Below the pieces are notes generated by a model. That model was given only the letters and a program-made list of their open reading frames with translations, was not told where the DNA came from and ran no database searches. A stretch of DNA of 64,000 nt from Saccharothrix carnea (GTDB taxonomy: Bacteria > Actinomycetota > Actinomycetes > Mycobacteriales > Pseudonocardiaceae), in assembly GCF_003014735.1 (NCBI RefSeq), contig NZ_PYAX01000025.1, positions 21,622-85,621 on the forward strand, read 5' to 3'. Of the stretch, positions 42,985-51,918 are shown piece after piece (position 1 is the first letter of the stretch; every line of letters begins with the position of its first letter). A program made the position numbers and the translations under genes.

Positions 42985-44118
42985 ATGCCCGACTTACGCA
43001 CATCGCTGGCCGTGTTGGCGCTCGCGACAGCCCTGCCACTGGCCACCACTCCCGCGGCGGCCGCGTCCGCCACGCACGTCATCGCCGAACTGCAGGGCGT
43101 CGCAGGTCTGCCCGGCACCCTCGGCTACCACCCCACCGGTGTCAACGACCTCGGCCAGATCATCGGCAGCGCCCAGGGTGACGGGCTGACGCGCGCGGTG
43201 CTGTGGGCGCCGCGCGGCGGTGCGACCGATCTCGGCCCCGGTCTGGCCGGCGCGATCAGCCAGAGCGGCAAGGTGCTCGGGCTGACCTCTGACGGCGTGC
43301 CGGACACGCAGAAGCCGTGGGTCTGGTCCGAGGGCCGGCGGAAGGCCATCACCCCTCCGGGAGCCGCGTGGGCGCTGGCGCAGGTGATCAACGACGACGG
43401 CAGCGTGCCGATGTCGTACGCCACGTCGCCCCGGGGCGAGCAGCGCGCCACCGTGTGGGACGGCGAGCGGCACGTGGAGCTGCCGGTGGCTGGTGATCAC
43501 GTGTCGACGTACGCGATCAACAACGCCGGTGTCGTCGCGGCCGGCTACGCCTCCGCCTCCTACCAGCAGTTCGCCGCGCTCCGCTGCGCAGAGGGCGCGT
43601 GCACGGAGTTGCTCCCCGGTCCGGGCTACGGCACGTACGACCCGGAGGCGATCAACGAGGCCGGCGTGATCGTCGCCAACCGGGGCATGGTGGCGCTGCG
43701 CTGGGACGGCGAGGAGATGACCGTCCTGTCGGAGAGCGGCCGGCTCGCCCACGGCGAGCAGTCCCTCAACGAGCGCGGCGACGCGGTCGGCTGGGTGCTG
43801 GACAACGGCATGTCCCGCGCCGTGCTGTGGCCCGCCGGCGGCAAGCAGGTCGACCTCGGCGTACCCGACAACTCCGTGGCGACCGCGATCAACGAGCGCG
43901 GCGACATCATCGGCCACACCTCGACGCCGGACTACTCGTCGACCCGCGTGTTCCTCTGGCGCGACGGGCAACTCACCTACCTCGACTCGCTGGGCGGCGC
44001 CTACAGCACACCGGTCGCACTGAACAACCACGGCGTCGTCGTCGGTCGCAGCACCACCGCAGACGGCACCTGGAAGGGCGTCCGCTGGACCCCGGTCACC
44101 ACCACCCTGTCCCACTGA
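42985..44118 (+). CDS. Secreted HAF-repeat protein
   Basis: The 377-residue protein has a signal peptide (about 1-29, TTPAAAASA). It is made of about seven repeats of the type 'INxxGxVVGxS......AVLW......LG', characteristic of the extracellular HAF repeat family, probably a beta-propeller. No enzymatic motif is seen. It lies 43 bp after the LazF-like gene on the same strand, so it could be co-transcribed; whether it helps export, immunity or uptake of the thiopeptide or is simply a neighbour is unknown. Confidence 0.8.
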   Translation: MPDLRTSLAVLALATALPLATTPAAAASATHVIAELQGVAGLPGTLGYHPTGVNDLGQIIGSAQGDGLTRAVLWAPRGGATDLGPGLAGAISQSGKVLGLTSDGVPDTQKPWVWSEGRRKAITPPGAAWALAQVINDDGSVPMSYATSPRGEQRATVWDGERHVELPVAGDHVSTYAINNAGVVAAGYASASYQQFAALRCAEGACTELLPGPGYGTYDPEAINEAGVIVANRGMVALRWDGEEMTVLSESGRLAHGEQSLNERGDAVGWVLDNGMSRAVLWPAGGKQVDLGVPDNSVATAINERGDIIGHTSTPDYSSTRVFLWRDGQLTYLDSLGGAYSTPVALNNHGVVVGRSTTADGTWKGVRWTPVTTTLSH

Positions 44119-44124
44119 CGCGCG

Positions 44125-44161
44125 CCGGCCGCCCCGGGCGCTCGCGGCCCCTGGCGGCCGG
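44125..44161 (+). terminator. Hairpin after the HAF-repeat gene
   Basis: 9-bp perfect arms at 44125-44133 and 44153-44161 lie just past the HAF stop codon. It marks the probable right end of the thiopeptide transcription unit. Confidence 0.5.
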
Positions 44162-44284
44162 TCAGGTCATCCGCACGTTGCGGCCGGATCAACAGGCCGA
44201 CTCGATGGACGCGCTGTCGGCCATCCGCGACGTGCTCGACAACCCTGTTCAGTCGGGCGACTGATGTGGCCGGTACGTACGTCA

Positions 44285-44294
44285 GTCACGTGAC
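44285..44294. promoter_or_regulatory. 10-bp palindrome upstream of the SDR gene
   Basis: GTCACGTGAC is a perfect palindrome 38 bp before the SDR start and may be an operator; no regulator can be named. Confidence 0.35.
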
Positions 44295-44332
44295 GGAGGC
44301 GGGCGTCGGTGCGATCTTCCTAGGCTCTGGCC

Positions 44333-45151
44333 ATGTCGAAGACAGTGTTGGTCACCGGCGCTTCCACCGGAATCGGCCGGGCCACCGCCCTCCTGCTGGC
44401 CCGTGAAGGCTTCACCGTGCACGCCGGAGTCCGCAAGGACGTCGACGGCGAGGCCCTCGGTCCGACTGTCGTCCCGATCAGGCTCGACGTCACCGATCCC
44501 GGTCAGATCGCGTTGGCGGCAGAGGAGATCGGCGGCCTGGACGCCCTGGTCAACAACGCGGGCATCGGTGTCACCGGCCCCCTCGAGTTCGTCTCCATGG
44601 ATGCTTTGCGCCTGCAGTACGAGGTCAACGTCTTCGGCCAGATCGCGGTCACCCAGGCCATGCTGCCGAAGCTGCGCAAGTCGCAAGGCAGGCTCGTCAC
44701 CATCGGCTCGGTCGGCGGCTGGATCACCCTGCCCTTCGGTGGTCCGCTCTGCTCCTCCAAGCACGCCATCCGCTCCCTCAACGACGCCCTGCGCATGGAG
44801 CTCAGGCCGCACGGCGTGACGGCGGTCCTCGTCGAGCCAGGCTCGATCCACACCGACGCGGTGGACAAGCTGGCGGATGAGGTCGAACCACGACTGGCCT
44901 CCCTCGGCGCCGAGGGCAGGCGCCTGTACGGCGCCGCCTACCGGACCATGGTCACCAGTGGTTTGAAGGAGGAGCGTGCCGGTTCCAGCCCCGACGTGGT
45001 CGCCCGCGCGGTCCTGCACGCCCTGACGGCGCGCAAGCCGCGTTCCCGTTACCCGGTCGGCAAGAAGTCGCGGCTGATGAGCACCCTCGGCCGCGTCGTC
45101 CCCCAGTACACCCTCGATGCCCTGCGCCTGCGTGCGCTGGGTCTGTCCTGA
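44333..45151 (+). CDS. Short-chain dehydrogenase/reductase lacking the catalytic Tyr
   Basis: The 272-residue protein has the cofactor motif TGASTGIG (residues about 8-15), NNAG (about 80) and the catalytic Ser region IGSVGG. The expected YxxxK is LCSSK (in 'FGGPLCSSKHA'), so the catalytic Tyr is Leu. The lysine is kept. Either the enzyme uses another proton donor, acts as a non-catalytic protein, or is losing function. It lies 12 bp before a CMD-family gene on the same strand and probably shares its mRNA. Confidence 0.85.
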   Translation: MSKTVLVTGASTGIGRATALLLAREGFTVHAGVRKDVDGEALGPTVVPIRLDVTDPGQIALAAEEIGGLDALVNNAGIGVTGPLEFVSMDALRLQYEVNVFGQIAVTQAMLPKLRKSQGRLVTIGSVGGWITLPFGGPLCSSKHAIRSLNDALRMELRPHGVTAVLVEPGSIHTDAVDKLADEVEPRLASLGAEGRRLYGAAYRTMVTSGLKEERAGSSPDVVARAVLHALTARKPRSRYPVGKKSRLMSTLGRVVPQYTLDALRLRALGLS

Positions 45152-45163
45152 ACGGAGCACGTC

Positions 45164-45826
45164 ATGACCCAGCTCGCCGGAGCCGAGGCCCTGACCGCCC
45201 TCGATCCCGTCTTCGCCCAGTTCGCCGTCGGCGCCGGGCACAACCTGTGGGGCCTGACCCATCTGACGATGCGCGAGAAGGCCTTCGTCTGCCTGACCGC
45301 CGACCTGTGCCACCCCCACCTGGACCTGCCGATGGCCATGCACGTGCGGATGGCCCTGGACAACGGTGTGGACGCCGAGTCGATCAGGGAGCTCTACCGC
45401 CACCTGGCCCCCTACGTGGGTTACCCGATCCTGGTCCCCGCCTTCCAGCGCCTGGCCGAACTCGGCCTGCCCGAAGCGGAGGACACCACGCCGGTCGAAC
45501 CGGTGCCGCCGGCCGGGCCGCTGGCCAGGGCGGTCCGCGACCTGGAGGCCCTCGATCCCGGGTTGGCCGCCTTCACCGAGGACCAGTTCGCGGGGCGCTG
45601 GGCCCGCTCGCACCTCAGCGTCCGCGAGCGGGCCATCGCCTGCCTGACCGTGGACGCCTTCTACCAGACGCTGGGCGGATCCCTGCGCCTGCACGCCGCC
45701 CTGGCGCGAGCCGCCGGGGCGACCGAGGAAACCTTTCGCGACTTGATCCGCGGCCTCGCCGAGTTCGGGCTCGCCCGAGCCTGGGCCACCGCGTCGGCCC
45801 TGCTTCCCCGGCGCGTCACCGACTGA
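45164..45826 (+). CDS. Carboxymuconolactone decarboxylase (CMD)-family protein, duplicated halves
   Basis: The 220-residue protein consists of two related halves (about 1-105 and 115-215), each with the pattern 'LTxREKAFxxLTxD' or 'LSVRERAIACLTVD' followed by a helix like 'LHxALxxGAT'. This is the gamma-carboxymuconolactone decarboxylase fold. The AhpD-type CxxC redox pair is absent, which favours a decarboxylase or lactone-related role over peroxidase support. It is co-directional with the SDR. Confidence 0.8.
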   Translation: MTQLAGAEALTALDPVFAQFAVGAGHNLWGLTHLTMREKAFVCLTADLCHPHLDLPMAMHVRMALDNGVDAESIRELYRHLAPYVGYPILVPAFQRLAELGLPEAEDTTPVEPVPPAGPLARAVRDLEALDPGLAAFTEDQFAGRWARSHLSVRERAIACLTVDAFYQTLGGSLRLHAALARAAGATEETFRDLIRGLAEFGLARAWATASALLPRRVTD

Positions 45827-45980
45827 CGGTCGTGGCGGAGTTCGGGCCGCAGGGCCGGACCGCACAGCCCGAGTGGGCGACCGAGGTGATGCGCGCCTGC
45901 TACTGACCGGTCAGGCGCGGCGGTGATCTTCCTTGAGGTCTTCACGTACACCCGGATGTGTGGCAGGTGCGCCGGTTGAG

Positions 45981-46886
45981 CTAGCTCACCTGCGGTCGGA
46001 GGCAGCGGCGGAGGAACGCGATCTGGTCGGTGAGGGCGTGCTCGCGGGTGGCCGGGTCGGTGTAGAAGGTGAAGTGCGTGCCGGGGTAGCTGCGCAGCTC
46101 CCCGCGCGGGGCTCGCTCCGCCAGCGCCCGGGTCGTCTCGATGGGCGTCTCGTGGTCGTCGGCCGCGACGCAGACCAGCAGCGGCATGGTCAGCCGGGCG
46201 GCGGCCCGGTCGGGGTGGTAGCGCATCATGCTCAGCAACGCCCGTGGGGCGACGCTGTTGCGCCACAGGGAGGTTGCCTCACCGCCGGTGAGCGTCTTGA
46301 TGTGCTGCTCGGCCTCGACCGTGGCCGCGACCGCGAGTTCGCCCGGCCGACCGACCATGGGTATGTAGCAGGGGCGCAGGCCGACCTTGCCACGCAGCGC
46401 GTCCCAGCCGATGGCTCCCAACAGCCGCAGCGTCTGCCACGTCGAACGTCCCGCCACGCGCTTGGGAAACCCGTTGAACGGGATCTGTGCGACCACCGCG
46501 ACGATGTCCGGGTCGCCGGCGGCGACGGAGATGGCGTGGGCACCGCCGAGCGAGTTGCCCCACAGCACGACGGCGCCGGGGTCGACGTGTTCGTGGCCGC
46601 GGGCGAACGCGATGGCCGCCCGCAGGTCCTCCTGCTGACCGTCGATGTCGGCGAGCTGGCGTGGCTCGCCGGCGCTCTCACCGAAGCCGCGGTAGTCGAA
46701 CACGAGGGCCGCCATGCCCTCGGCGGCGAACCGCTCGGCATGCGGGAACAGCCGGTCCATCGTCCCGCTGAACCCGTGGCCCAGCACGACGCAGGGCAGC
46801 TGCCTGTTCGGTGCGGCCGGCAGGTAGAGGTATCCCGCGCAGGTGGTGCCACGGGACTCGAAGGCGACCTTGATCCGCTCGTTCAT
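45981..46886 (-). CDS. Alpha/beta hydrolase
   Basis: The 301-residue protein has the oxyanion motif LGHGFSG, nucleophile Ser in GNSLGG (about residue 112), catalytic Asp region ADDHETP and His in PGTHFTFY. The fold matches dienelactone-hydrolase/acyl-peptidase-like serine hydrolases. No signal peptide is present, so it is cytoplasmic. GAGGAG precedes the ATG. It is divergent from a TetR-type regulator across two similar operator-like palindromes and is the most likely target of that regulator. Confidence 0.85.
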   Translation of the reverse strand: MNERIKVAFESRGTTCAGYLYLPAAPNRQLPCVVLGHGFSGTMDRLFPHAERFAAEGMAALVFDYRGFGESAGEPRQLADIDGQQEDLRAAIAFARGHEHVDPGAVVLWGNSLGGAHAISVAAGDPDIVAVVAQIPFNGFPKRVAGRSTWQTLRLLGAIGWDALRGKVGLRPCYIPMVGRPGELAVAATVEAEQHIKTLTGGEATSLWRNSVAPRALLSMMRYHPDRAAARLTMPLLVCVAADDHETPIETTRALAERAPRGELRSYPGTHFTFYTDPATREHALTDQIAFLRRCLRPQVS

Positions 46887-46900
46887 GGCTCTCCTCTAGA

Positions 46901-46946
46901 CTTACCGGTGGTAAGCATCCTAGCCTTGAACTTGACCGGCGGTAAG
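46901..46946. promoter_or_regulatory. Two TetR-type operator sites
   Basis: CTTACCGGTGGTAAG (46901-46915) is a near-perfect palindrome. A related site CTTGACCGGCGGTAAG (46931-46946) follows one helical-turn multiple (31 bp) later and runs into the regulator's ribosome binding site. The arrangement fits autoregulation and control of the divergent hydrolase. Confidence 0.65.
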
Positions 46947-46956
46947 GAGGCGTCGC

Positions 46957-47712
46957 ATGAGCGCGACACCGCAGCGGATCCTGGCCGCCTCCCGCGCGCT
47001 GTTCGCCGAACGCGGTTATCGCGCCACGTCCATGCAGGCCATCGCCGATGAGGTCGGCATCACCAAGGCGGCGCTCTACTACCACTTCGCGTCGAAGGAC
47101 GAGCTCCTCCGGCATCTCACGCTGCCGCTGCTGGACGAGTTGGAAAGCGCACTCGCCGAGGCCGAGTCGGCCGGTGACCCGGAAGCGGTTCGCTGGCGTG
47201 CCATCGAGGGTTACGTCGACGTCTACCTGCATCACCGGGAAACGCTGCTGATGCTGGTCAGGGACATGACGCTGCTGGTCCAGGCGCCGGTGGCGGACCG
47301 GTTCCGCGCGGCTGTGGCCCTGGCCAACGACCTGGTGTGCGGGCCGGGTCGCGGCCTGGGGGAGCGGGTGCGCGCCGCGCAGGTCGTCGCAGGGCTGAGC
47401 GATCCGGTCGTGCTCTTCGTGAACGTGCCGCCCGAACGGCTCAAACGTCTCATCCTCGACGGTGCCAAGGCCCTGCTGGCAGGTTACGAGACCGCCGCTC
47501 CCGCCGGCCGGCACGACGAGGTGACCGGTAGTCCACGCCCTCGTGGGCGCCCACGAGGGCGAAGCGGTGGGCGGCCCGCCGCGTTGAGCGGGCCGGAGGC
47601 CGGGCAGGCGCGTGAGCTGTACGCGGCCGGGCGGCCGGTGGCGGAGATAGCCGAACGTCTCGGCGTCTCACGAGCCACCGTCTACCGGTGTCTCAAAACC
47701 TCTGGGCTTTGA
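46957..47712 (+). CDS. TetR-family regulator with an AT-hook-like linker and a second C-terminal HTH
   Basis: The 251-residue protein has a standard TetR N-terminal HTH (about 1-50; TSMQAIADEVGITKAALYYHF) and ligand-binding helices to about residue 185. The C-terminus is unusual: a basic linker RPRGRPRGRSGGRP resembling an AT-hook, then a resolvase/Hin-type HTH (RPVAEIAERLGVSRATVYRCL). TetR proteins normally end at about 200 residues. The linker DNA contains a 26-bp perfect palindrome (47536-47561). A fusion with the HTH of a serine recombinase or Tn3-type resolvase is the likely origin. Confidence 0.82.
   Translation: MSATPQRILAASRALFAERGYRATSMQAIADEVGITKAALYYHFASKDELLRHLTLPLLDELESALAEAESAGDPEAVRWRAIEGYVDVYLHHRETLLMLVRDMTLLVQAPVADRFRAAVALANDLVCGPGRGLGERVRAAQVVAGLSDPVVLFVNVPPERLKRLILDGAKALLAGYETAAPAGRHDEVTGSPRPRGRPRGRSGGRPAALSGPEAGQARELYAAGRPVAEIAERLGVSRATVYRCLKTSGL
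47536..47561. repeat. 26-bp perfect palindrome inside the TetR gene
   Basis: The sequence from CGCCCTCGTGGGC to its reverse complement is perfectly symmetrical with no spacer. It encodes the RPRGRPRGR linker. It could form a cruciform or hairpin or be a protein-binding site. Confidence 0.75.
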
Positions 47713-47887
47713 TTTTGATATCAACGCTAGACGGCGCCGTGTGAACCGGCTCACTCGCCGTGCGCGTCACGGTGCCAGGCGCCGACTCGTCCGAAAGACG
47801 TGAACACCCCGGCAGTCACGGCACGCAACCACCGGAACCACGTTGCGCGCACCCTTCACATGACGGACAACTGTTTCTTGGAGTGCC

Positions 47888-50596
47888 ATGCTGTACGGGC
47901 GTCGGGCGGAGTTGTCCGTCATCGGTGAGTTGCTGGACGGCCGCTGCGGCGCTCTGGTGGTGCGTGGTGTGGCGGGTATCGGCAAGTCCGCTCTCCTGGA
48001 GTCCGCCGCGGCGGGTACGCGGGCGCGGCTGCTGCGGGTGACCGGTGTCGAGTCCGAGGCGGACCTGCCGTTCGCCGCGTTGCACCTGCTGCTGCGCCCG
48101 GTTCTCGGGCACGTCGAGGCGCTGCCCCGGCAGCTGGTGGAGGCGCTGCGCGGTGCGCTGGGTCTCGGCGGTGCCACCCGGGGAGACCGCTTCCTCGTCG
48201 GGCTCGCGACACTCAGCCTGTTGGTGGAACTGTCGGCCGAGGGGCCGGTGCTCTGCCTGGTCGACGATGCGCAGTGGCTGGACGGCGAGTCGGCCGACGC
48301 GCTGCTGTTCGCCGCGCGCCGCCTGCACGCCGAGCCCGTGGCCGTCCTGTTCGCCGCGAGGGAGGGCGAGTTCCCCGCACGAGGGTTGCCCGAGTTGCGG
48401 CTGGGTGCGCTGGCCACCGAGGCCGCCAGGAAGCTCCTCGCCGAGCAGGGGGCGGACCTGCCGCCTGCCGTGCGCGACCAGCTCGTCGCCGAGGCCGGGG
48501 GCAACCCGCTCGCGCTGATCGAGCTGCCCCGCATGCTCACCGCGGAGCAGCGCAAGGGAGCGCTCGTGCCGCTGTCCTTCTCCCTCGGTACCGCGCAGCC
48601 GGCGACCGACAAGGTGCTGACCGGTTTCCGCGACCGGATCGCGGAACTCCCCGCCACCACTCGCTCCTGCCTGCTGGTGGCGTCCCTCGATCACCACGAC
48701 GAGCTGGACGTGCTCGCACGTGCGCTCGGTCCGCTCGGCGCCTCGCTGGCCGACTTCGCCGAAGCCGAGCGCGCCGGCCTGGTCCGGGTGGGCCCGTCCG
48801 GCGTCACCTTCCACCACCCGCTGGTGCGTACCGCGGTGCTGACGGCCTGTGACATCGCCGCCCGGATGGCCGCGCACCGGGCGTTGGCGGAGACGGTCGA
48901 CGACGACCGGCGGGCCTGGCACCTGGCCGCCGTCACCGCGTGGCCGGACGAGGAGGTGGCCGGGACGCTGGAGAGCCTGGCGTTACGTGCGCGACTGCGC
49001 GGTGGGCAGATGGCGGTGTCGGCGGCCTACGCACGCGCGGCCGAGCTGTCGGCCGAACCCCACCACGCCGTTCGCCGATGGACGGCCGCCGCCTCGGCTT
49101 CGGCCGAGGCAGGCCTGTGGCAGCGCACGGCCGAACTGGTGGACAGGGCCCGCCACCGCGGCGGGACGACGCCGACAGGTGCCGTCCTCGCGGACCTCGC
49201 CTACGTGCGCGCGATGCTGGAGGTGGAGGCTGGTCGGCCGCTGCGGGGCGTGCGGCTGCTGCACGAGGGAGCCGAGGCGGCCGACGACCTGCACACCAGG
49301 CTGTCGCTGCTCTGCCTGGCCGGCTACCACACCTGGGCCGGCGTCACCCATCCCGACCAGCTCGCGCTGGCCCGCCGCACCGAGGAACTGTGCCCGGACG
49401 GCGGCGGGCTGGCCGCCGTGGTGCGCGACCTCAACCGCGCCTTCCGCTTGATCATCGAGGGTGACGCCGTCACCACGTTCACCTACCGGGTGCCGGACCA
49501 GGCCGAGCGCATCCCGTTCGAGCTGCGCTTCCTCCTCGCCCAACAGTGCGTCGTCCGTGGGGACGTCGACGGCATGCTGGACGTCTCGGCCCAACTCGTC
49601 GAGGACTGCCGGGCGGAAGGACGCCTGGGACGCATGCCCCAGGCCATGACGATCTTCGGCATTGCCCAGCTCCTCGGCGGACACCACGGTTCCGCACGAG
49701 CCACCGTGGCCGCGGGCCTGGCGCTGGCCGCCGATGTCGGCCAGCCGCAGTGGCGCAGCTACCTGGCGGGCGTGCAGGCCTGGCTGTCCGCGGTCGCCGG
49801 CGCGGGGGAGGAGTGCGAGACGTTGGCCGCGCAGGCCATCCGGGACGCCGACCACCGCAGGTGGATGCCGGGAGCGTGCTGGGCCGAGTCCGCCCTCGCG
49901 GCCCTGGACTTCGGACTGGGTCGCCACGAAGCGGTGCTCGACCGGATCGACCGGGCGATGTCAGGGCCGACGCGCCACGCCTTCCTGTGGCGGTACTACT
50001 GGCCGGACTACGTCGAGGCCGCCGTCCGGGCGGGTGATCCGCGGCGTGCCGGGGACCATCTCCGCCGCTACGCGGAATGGGCCGAGGCGACCGGCCGGCC
50101 CCGACAGCTCGCCGTCCTGCACCGGCTCCGCGCGCTGCTCGCCGAGGACAGCGCGGCCGGCGAACTGTACGAGCGGGCGATGGCCCTGCACGCGGAGAGC
50201 AGGCAGCCCTTCGACGAGGCGCGCACCCGCCTGGTCCACGGCGAGTGGCTGCGCCGCCACCGGCGGCGCGCCGAGGCGCGCACCCAGCTCCACACCGCCA
50301 TGGCGGCCTTCACCCGGCTCGGCGCCCTGCCGTGGGTCGACCGCGCCGCCGCAGAGCTGCGCGCCACCGGGCTCGCCCTGCCGGACCGTTCACCCGCCGG
50401 AGATCCGCTGGCCGTGCTGACACCGCAGGAGCTCCAGGTGGTACGGCTGGCCGTCACCGGAGCGTCCAACCGCGAGATCGGCGCGCAGCTCTTCCTGAGC
50501 CCGCGCACGGTCGCCTCCCACCTGTACAAGGCCTTCCCGAAGCTGGGGGTCGCCTCCCGCGCCGAGCTGAGCAGGCTGCTCCCGCCATCCGACTGA
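47888..50596 (+). CDS. LAL-type LuxR regulator (large ATP-binding)
   Basis: The 902-residue protein has an N-terminal AAA ATPase (Walker A GVAGIGKS, residues about 27-34; Walker B-like CLVDDAQWLD near 120), a long helical TPR-like middle, and a C-terminal LuxR HTH (about 840-895; LTPQELQVVRLAVTGASNREI, given here in part). LAL regulators act in secondary metabolism and sugar regulation. No local target is evident. The ATG at 47888 is 4 bp after TGGAG. Confidence 0.88.
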   Translation: MLYGRRAELSVIGELLDGRCGALVVRGVAGIGKSALLESAAAGTRARLLRVTGVESEADLPFAALHLLLRPVLGHVEALPRQLVEALRGALGLGGATRGDRFLVGLATLSLLVELSAEGPVLCLVDDAQWLDGESADALLFAARRLHAEPVAVLFAAREGEFPARGLPELRLGALATEAARKLLAEQGADLPPAVRDQLVAEAGGNPLALIELPRMLTAEQRKGALVPLSFSLGTAQPATDKVLTGFRDRIAELPATTRSCLLVASLDHHDELDVLARALGPLGASLADFAEAERAGLVRVGPSGVTFHHPLVRTAVLTACDIAARMAAHRALAETVDDDRRAWHLAAVTAWPDEEVAGTLESLALRARLRGGQMAVSAAYARAAELSAEPHHAVRRWTAAASASAEAGLWQRTAELVDRARHRGGTTPTGAVLADLAYVRAMLEVEAGRPLRGVRLLHEGAEAADDLHTRLSLLCLAGYHTWAGVTHPDQLALARRTEELCPDGGGLAAVVRDLNRAFRLIIEGDAVTTFTYRVPDQAERIPFELRFLLAQQCVVRGDVDGMLDVSAQLVEDCRAEGRLGRMPQAMTIFGIAQLLGGHHGSARATVAAGLALAADVGQPQWRSYLAGVQAWLSAVAGAGEECETLAAQAIRDADHRRWMPGACWAESALAALDFGLGRHEAVLDRIDRAMSGPTRHAFLWRYYWPDYVEAAVRAGDPRRAGDHLRRYAEWAEATGRPRQLAVLHRLRALLAEDSAAGELYERAMALHAESRQPFDEARTRLVHGEWLRRHRRRAEARTQLHTAMAAFTRLGALPWVDRAAAELRATGLALPDRSPAGDPLAVLTPQELQVVRLAVTGASNREIGAQLFLSPRTVASHLYKAFPKLGVASRAELSRLLPPSD

Positions 50597-50649
50597 CGCT
50601 TTCGAGGCGGCCGTCCCCGCGGATCTCGCGGATGTGGGGTGCCCCGCGG

Positions 50650-51891
50650 TCAGCGGGTCGCGGTCTTGTCGTCGGTGGTCGGCTGGACCCGTTCGAACCG
50701 CACTCGGTTGAGCCATCCCGGCAGGTCGCTGAGCACGTACAGCTCACCGTGCACGTCGGTGGCGATCGCGGTCGGCTGGGTGGGGAGGTGGCCGATCGCG
50801 GCGGACTCGTAGCTGCCGTCGAGCTTGGGGCGCACGGCGAACACACGGGTCGAGCAGTAGTCGGCCGCGATGTAGGTGCCCCACGCCTCCGGGGTCCGGG
50901 ACCCCCGGTACACCACGCCGCCGGTCACCGAGCAGTTGTCGTTGTAGTGGTCGTACTCGAAGACCGGGTCGGTGTACCGCGCGCCCGGCCGGCATTGCCC
51001 CGGGTCGAACACCGGGGTGCCTTCCTTGCAGGACCAGCCGAGGTTCGCGCCGCCCTGCCACGGGCGGATGTGGTTGACCTCCTCGACCAGGCCCTGGCCG
51101 ACGTCACCGATCCACAGGGAGCCGTCGACCGGGTCGACGGAGAACCGCCACGGATTGCGCAGCCCGAAGAGCCAGATCTCCGGCCGCGCGCCCGGCACGC
51201 GGACGAACGGGTTGCCGGAGGGCACGCAGTAGGGCTTCGGCCCGCAGGTGCGGTTGACGTCGATCCGCACGATCTTGCCGAGCAGCGTGCCGAGGTTCTG
51301 ACCGGCCTTGAACGGGTCGTGCGTGTGGCCGCCGTCGCCGAGGGACCAGTAGAGGTAGCCGTCGCGACCGAACGCCACCTGCCCGCCGTTGTGGTTGCCG
51401 TACTCGGCGTGGTCCTGGGTGAGCAGCACCTGCACCCGTTCGGGAGCGCCGATGGGCACCCGCGCCAGGGTCAGTGCGCCGGCCGGCAGGCTCGTGTAGG
51501 CCACGTAGAGGATTCCGGTCCGGGTGAAGTTCGGCGCGGGCGTGATGCCGAGCAGGCCGCGCTCGTTGTCCGAGGCGTCGATCCGGGCGGTCAGGTCGAG
51601 CACCGGCTCGGCCGCCAGGCCGGTGTCGGGGTGGTAGGCGCGGACGGTGCCTTCCTTCTCCGCGATCAGCATCCGGCCGTCCGGCAGCCCGGTGATCGCG
51701 ATGGGCCGCCGCAGACCGGACGCCACCTGTTCGGACATCACGGTCAGCTCCGTGAGCGGGACCGCGCGGCTGTGGCGCGTGTCGGCCGCGGCGCTGCCGC
51801 CCACCGACACCGAAGGCAAGAGGAATGCGGACAGGGCCAGTACGAGCATGCCGGCCATCAGGGTGACCGGGCGACGACGTCGTCGCGACAT
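50650..51891 (-). CDS. Secreted PQQ-dependent glucose/sorbosone dehydrogenase-like propeller
   Basis: The 413-residue protein begins MSRRRRRPVTLMAG with a signal peptide (about 1-38). It has the GSDH beta-propeller signatures DGRMLIAEKEG, NERGLLGITPAP, YGNHNGGQVAFGRDGYLYWS and WRFSVDPVDGSLWIGDVGQG (each a separate segment). The ATG at 51891 is preceded by GAGGAG. It resembles soluble aldose dehydrogenases that oxidise sugars in the cell wall space with PQQ. A perfect CebR-type box lies 28 bp upstream, suggesting cello-oligosaccharide control. The open frame continues upstream into a truncated AfsR gene. Confidence 0.88.
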   Translation of the reverse strand: MSRRRRRPVTLMAGMLVLALSAFLLPSVSVGGSAAADTRHSRAVPLTELTVMSEQVASGLRRPIAITGLPDGRMLIAEKEGTVRAYHPDTGLAAEPVLDLTARIDASDNERGLLGITPAPNFTRTGILYVAYTSLPAGALTLARVPIGAPERVQVLLTQDHAEYGNHNGGQVAFGRDGYLYWSLGDGGHTHDPFKAGQNLGTLLGKIVRIDVNRTCGPKPYCVPSGNPFVRVPGARPEIWLFGLRNPWRFSVDPVDGSLWIGDVGQGLVEEVNHIRPWQGGANLGWSCKEGTPVFDPGQCRPGARYTDPVFEYDHYNDNCSVTGGVVYRGSRTPEAWGTYIAADYCSTRVFAVRPKLDGSYESAAIGHLPTQPTAIATDVHGELYVLSDLPGWLNRVRFERVQPTTDDKTATR

Positions 51892-51918
51892 GGTTGGCTC
51901 CTCGGGCAGGGTGGATTC

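Noticed and set aside
45964..45994. Palindrome TGAGCTAGCTCA with flanking GCAGGTG/CACCTGC around the hydrolase stop
   Set aside because: It could be a weak terminator, but the outer arms are only 7 bp with a long loop and overlap the coding end, so it was not called.
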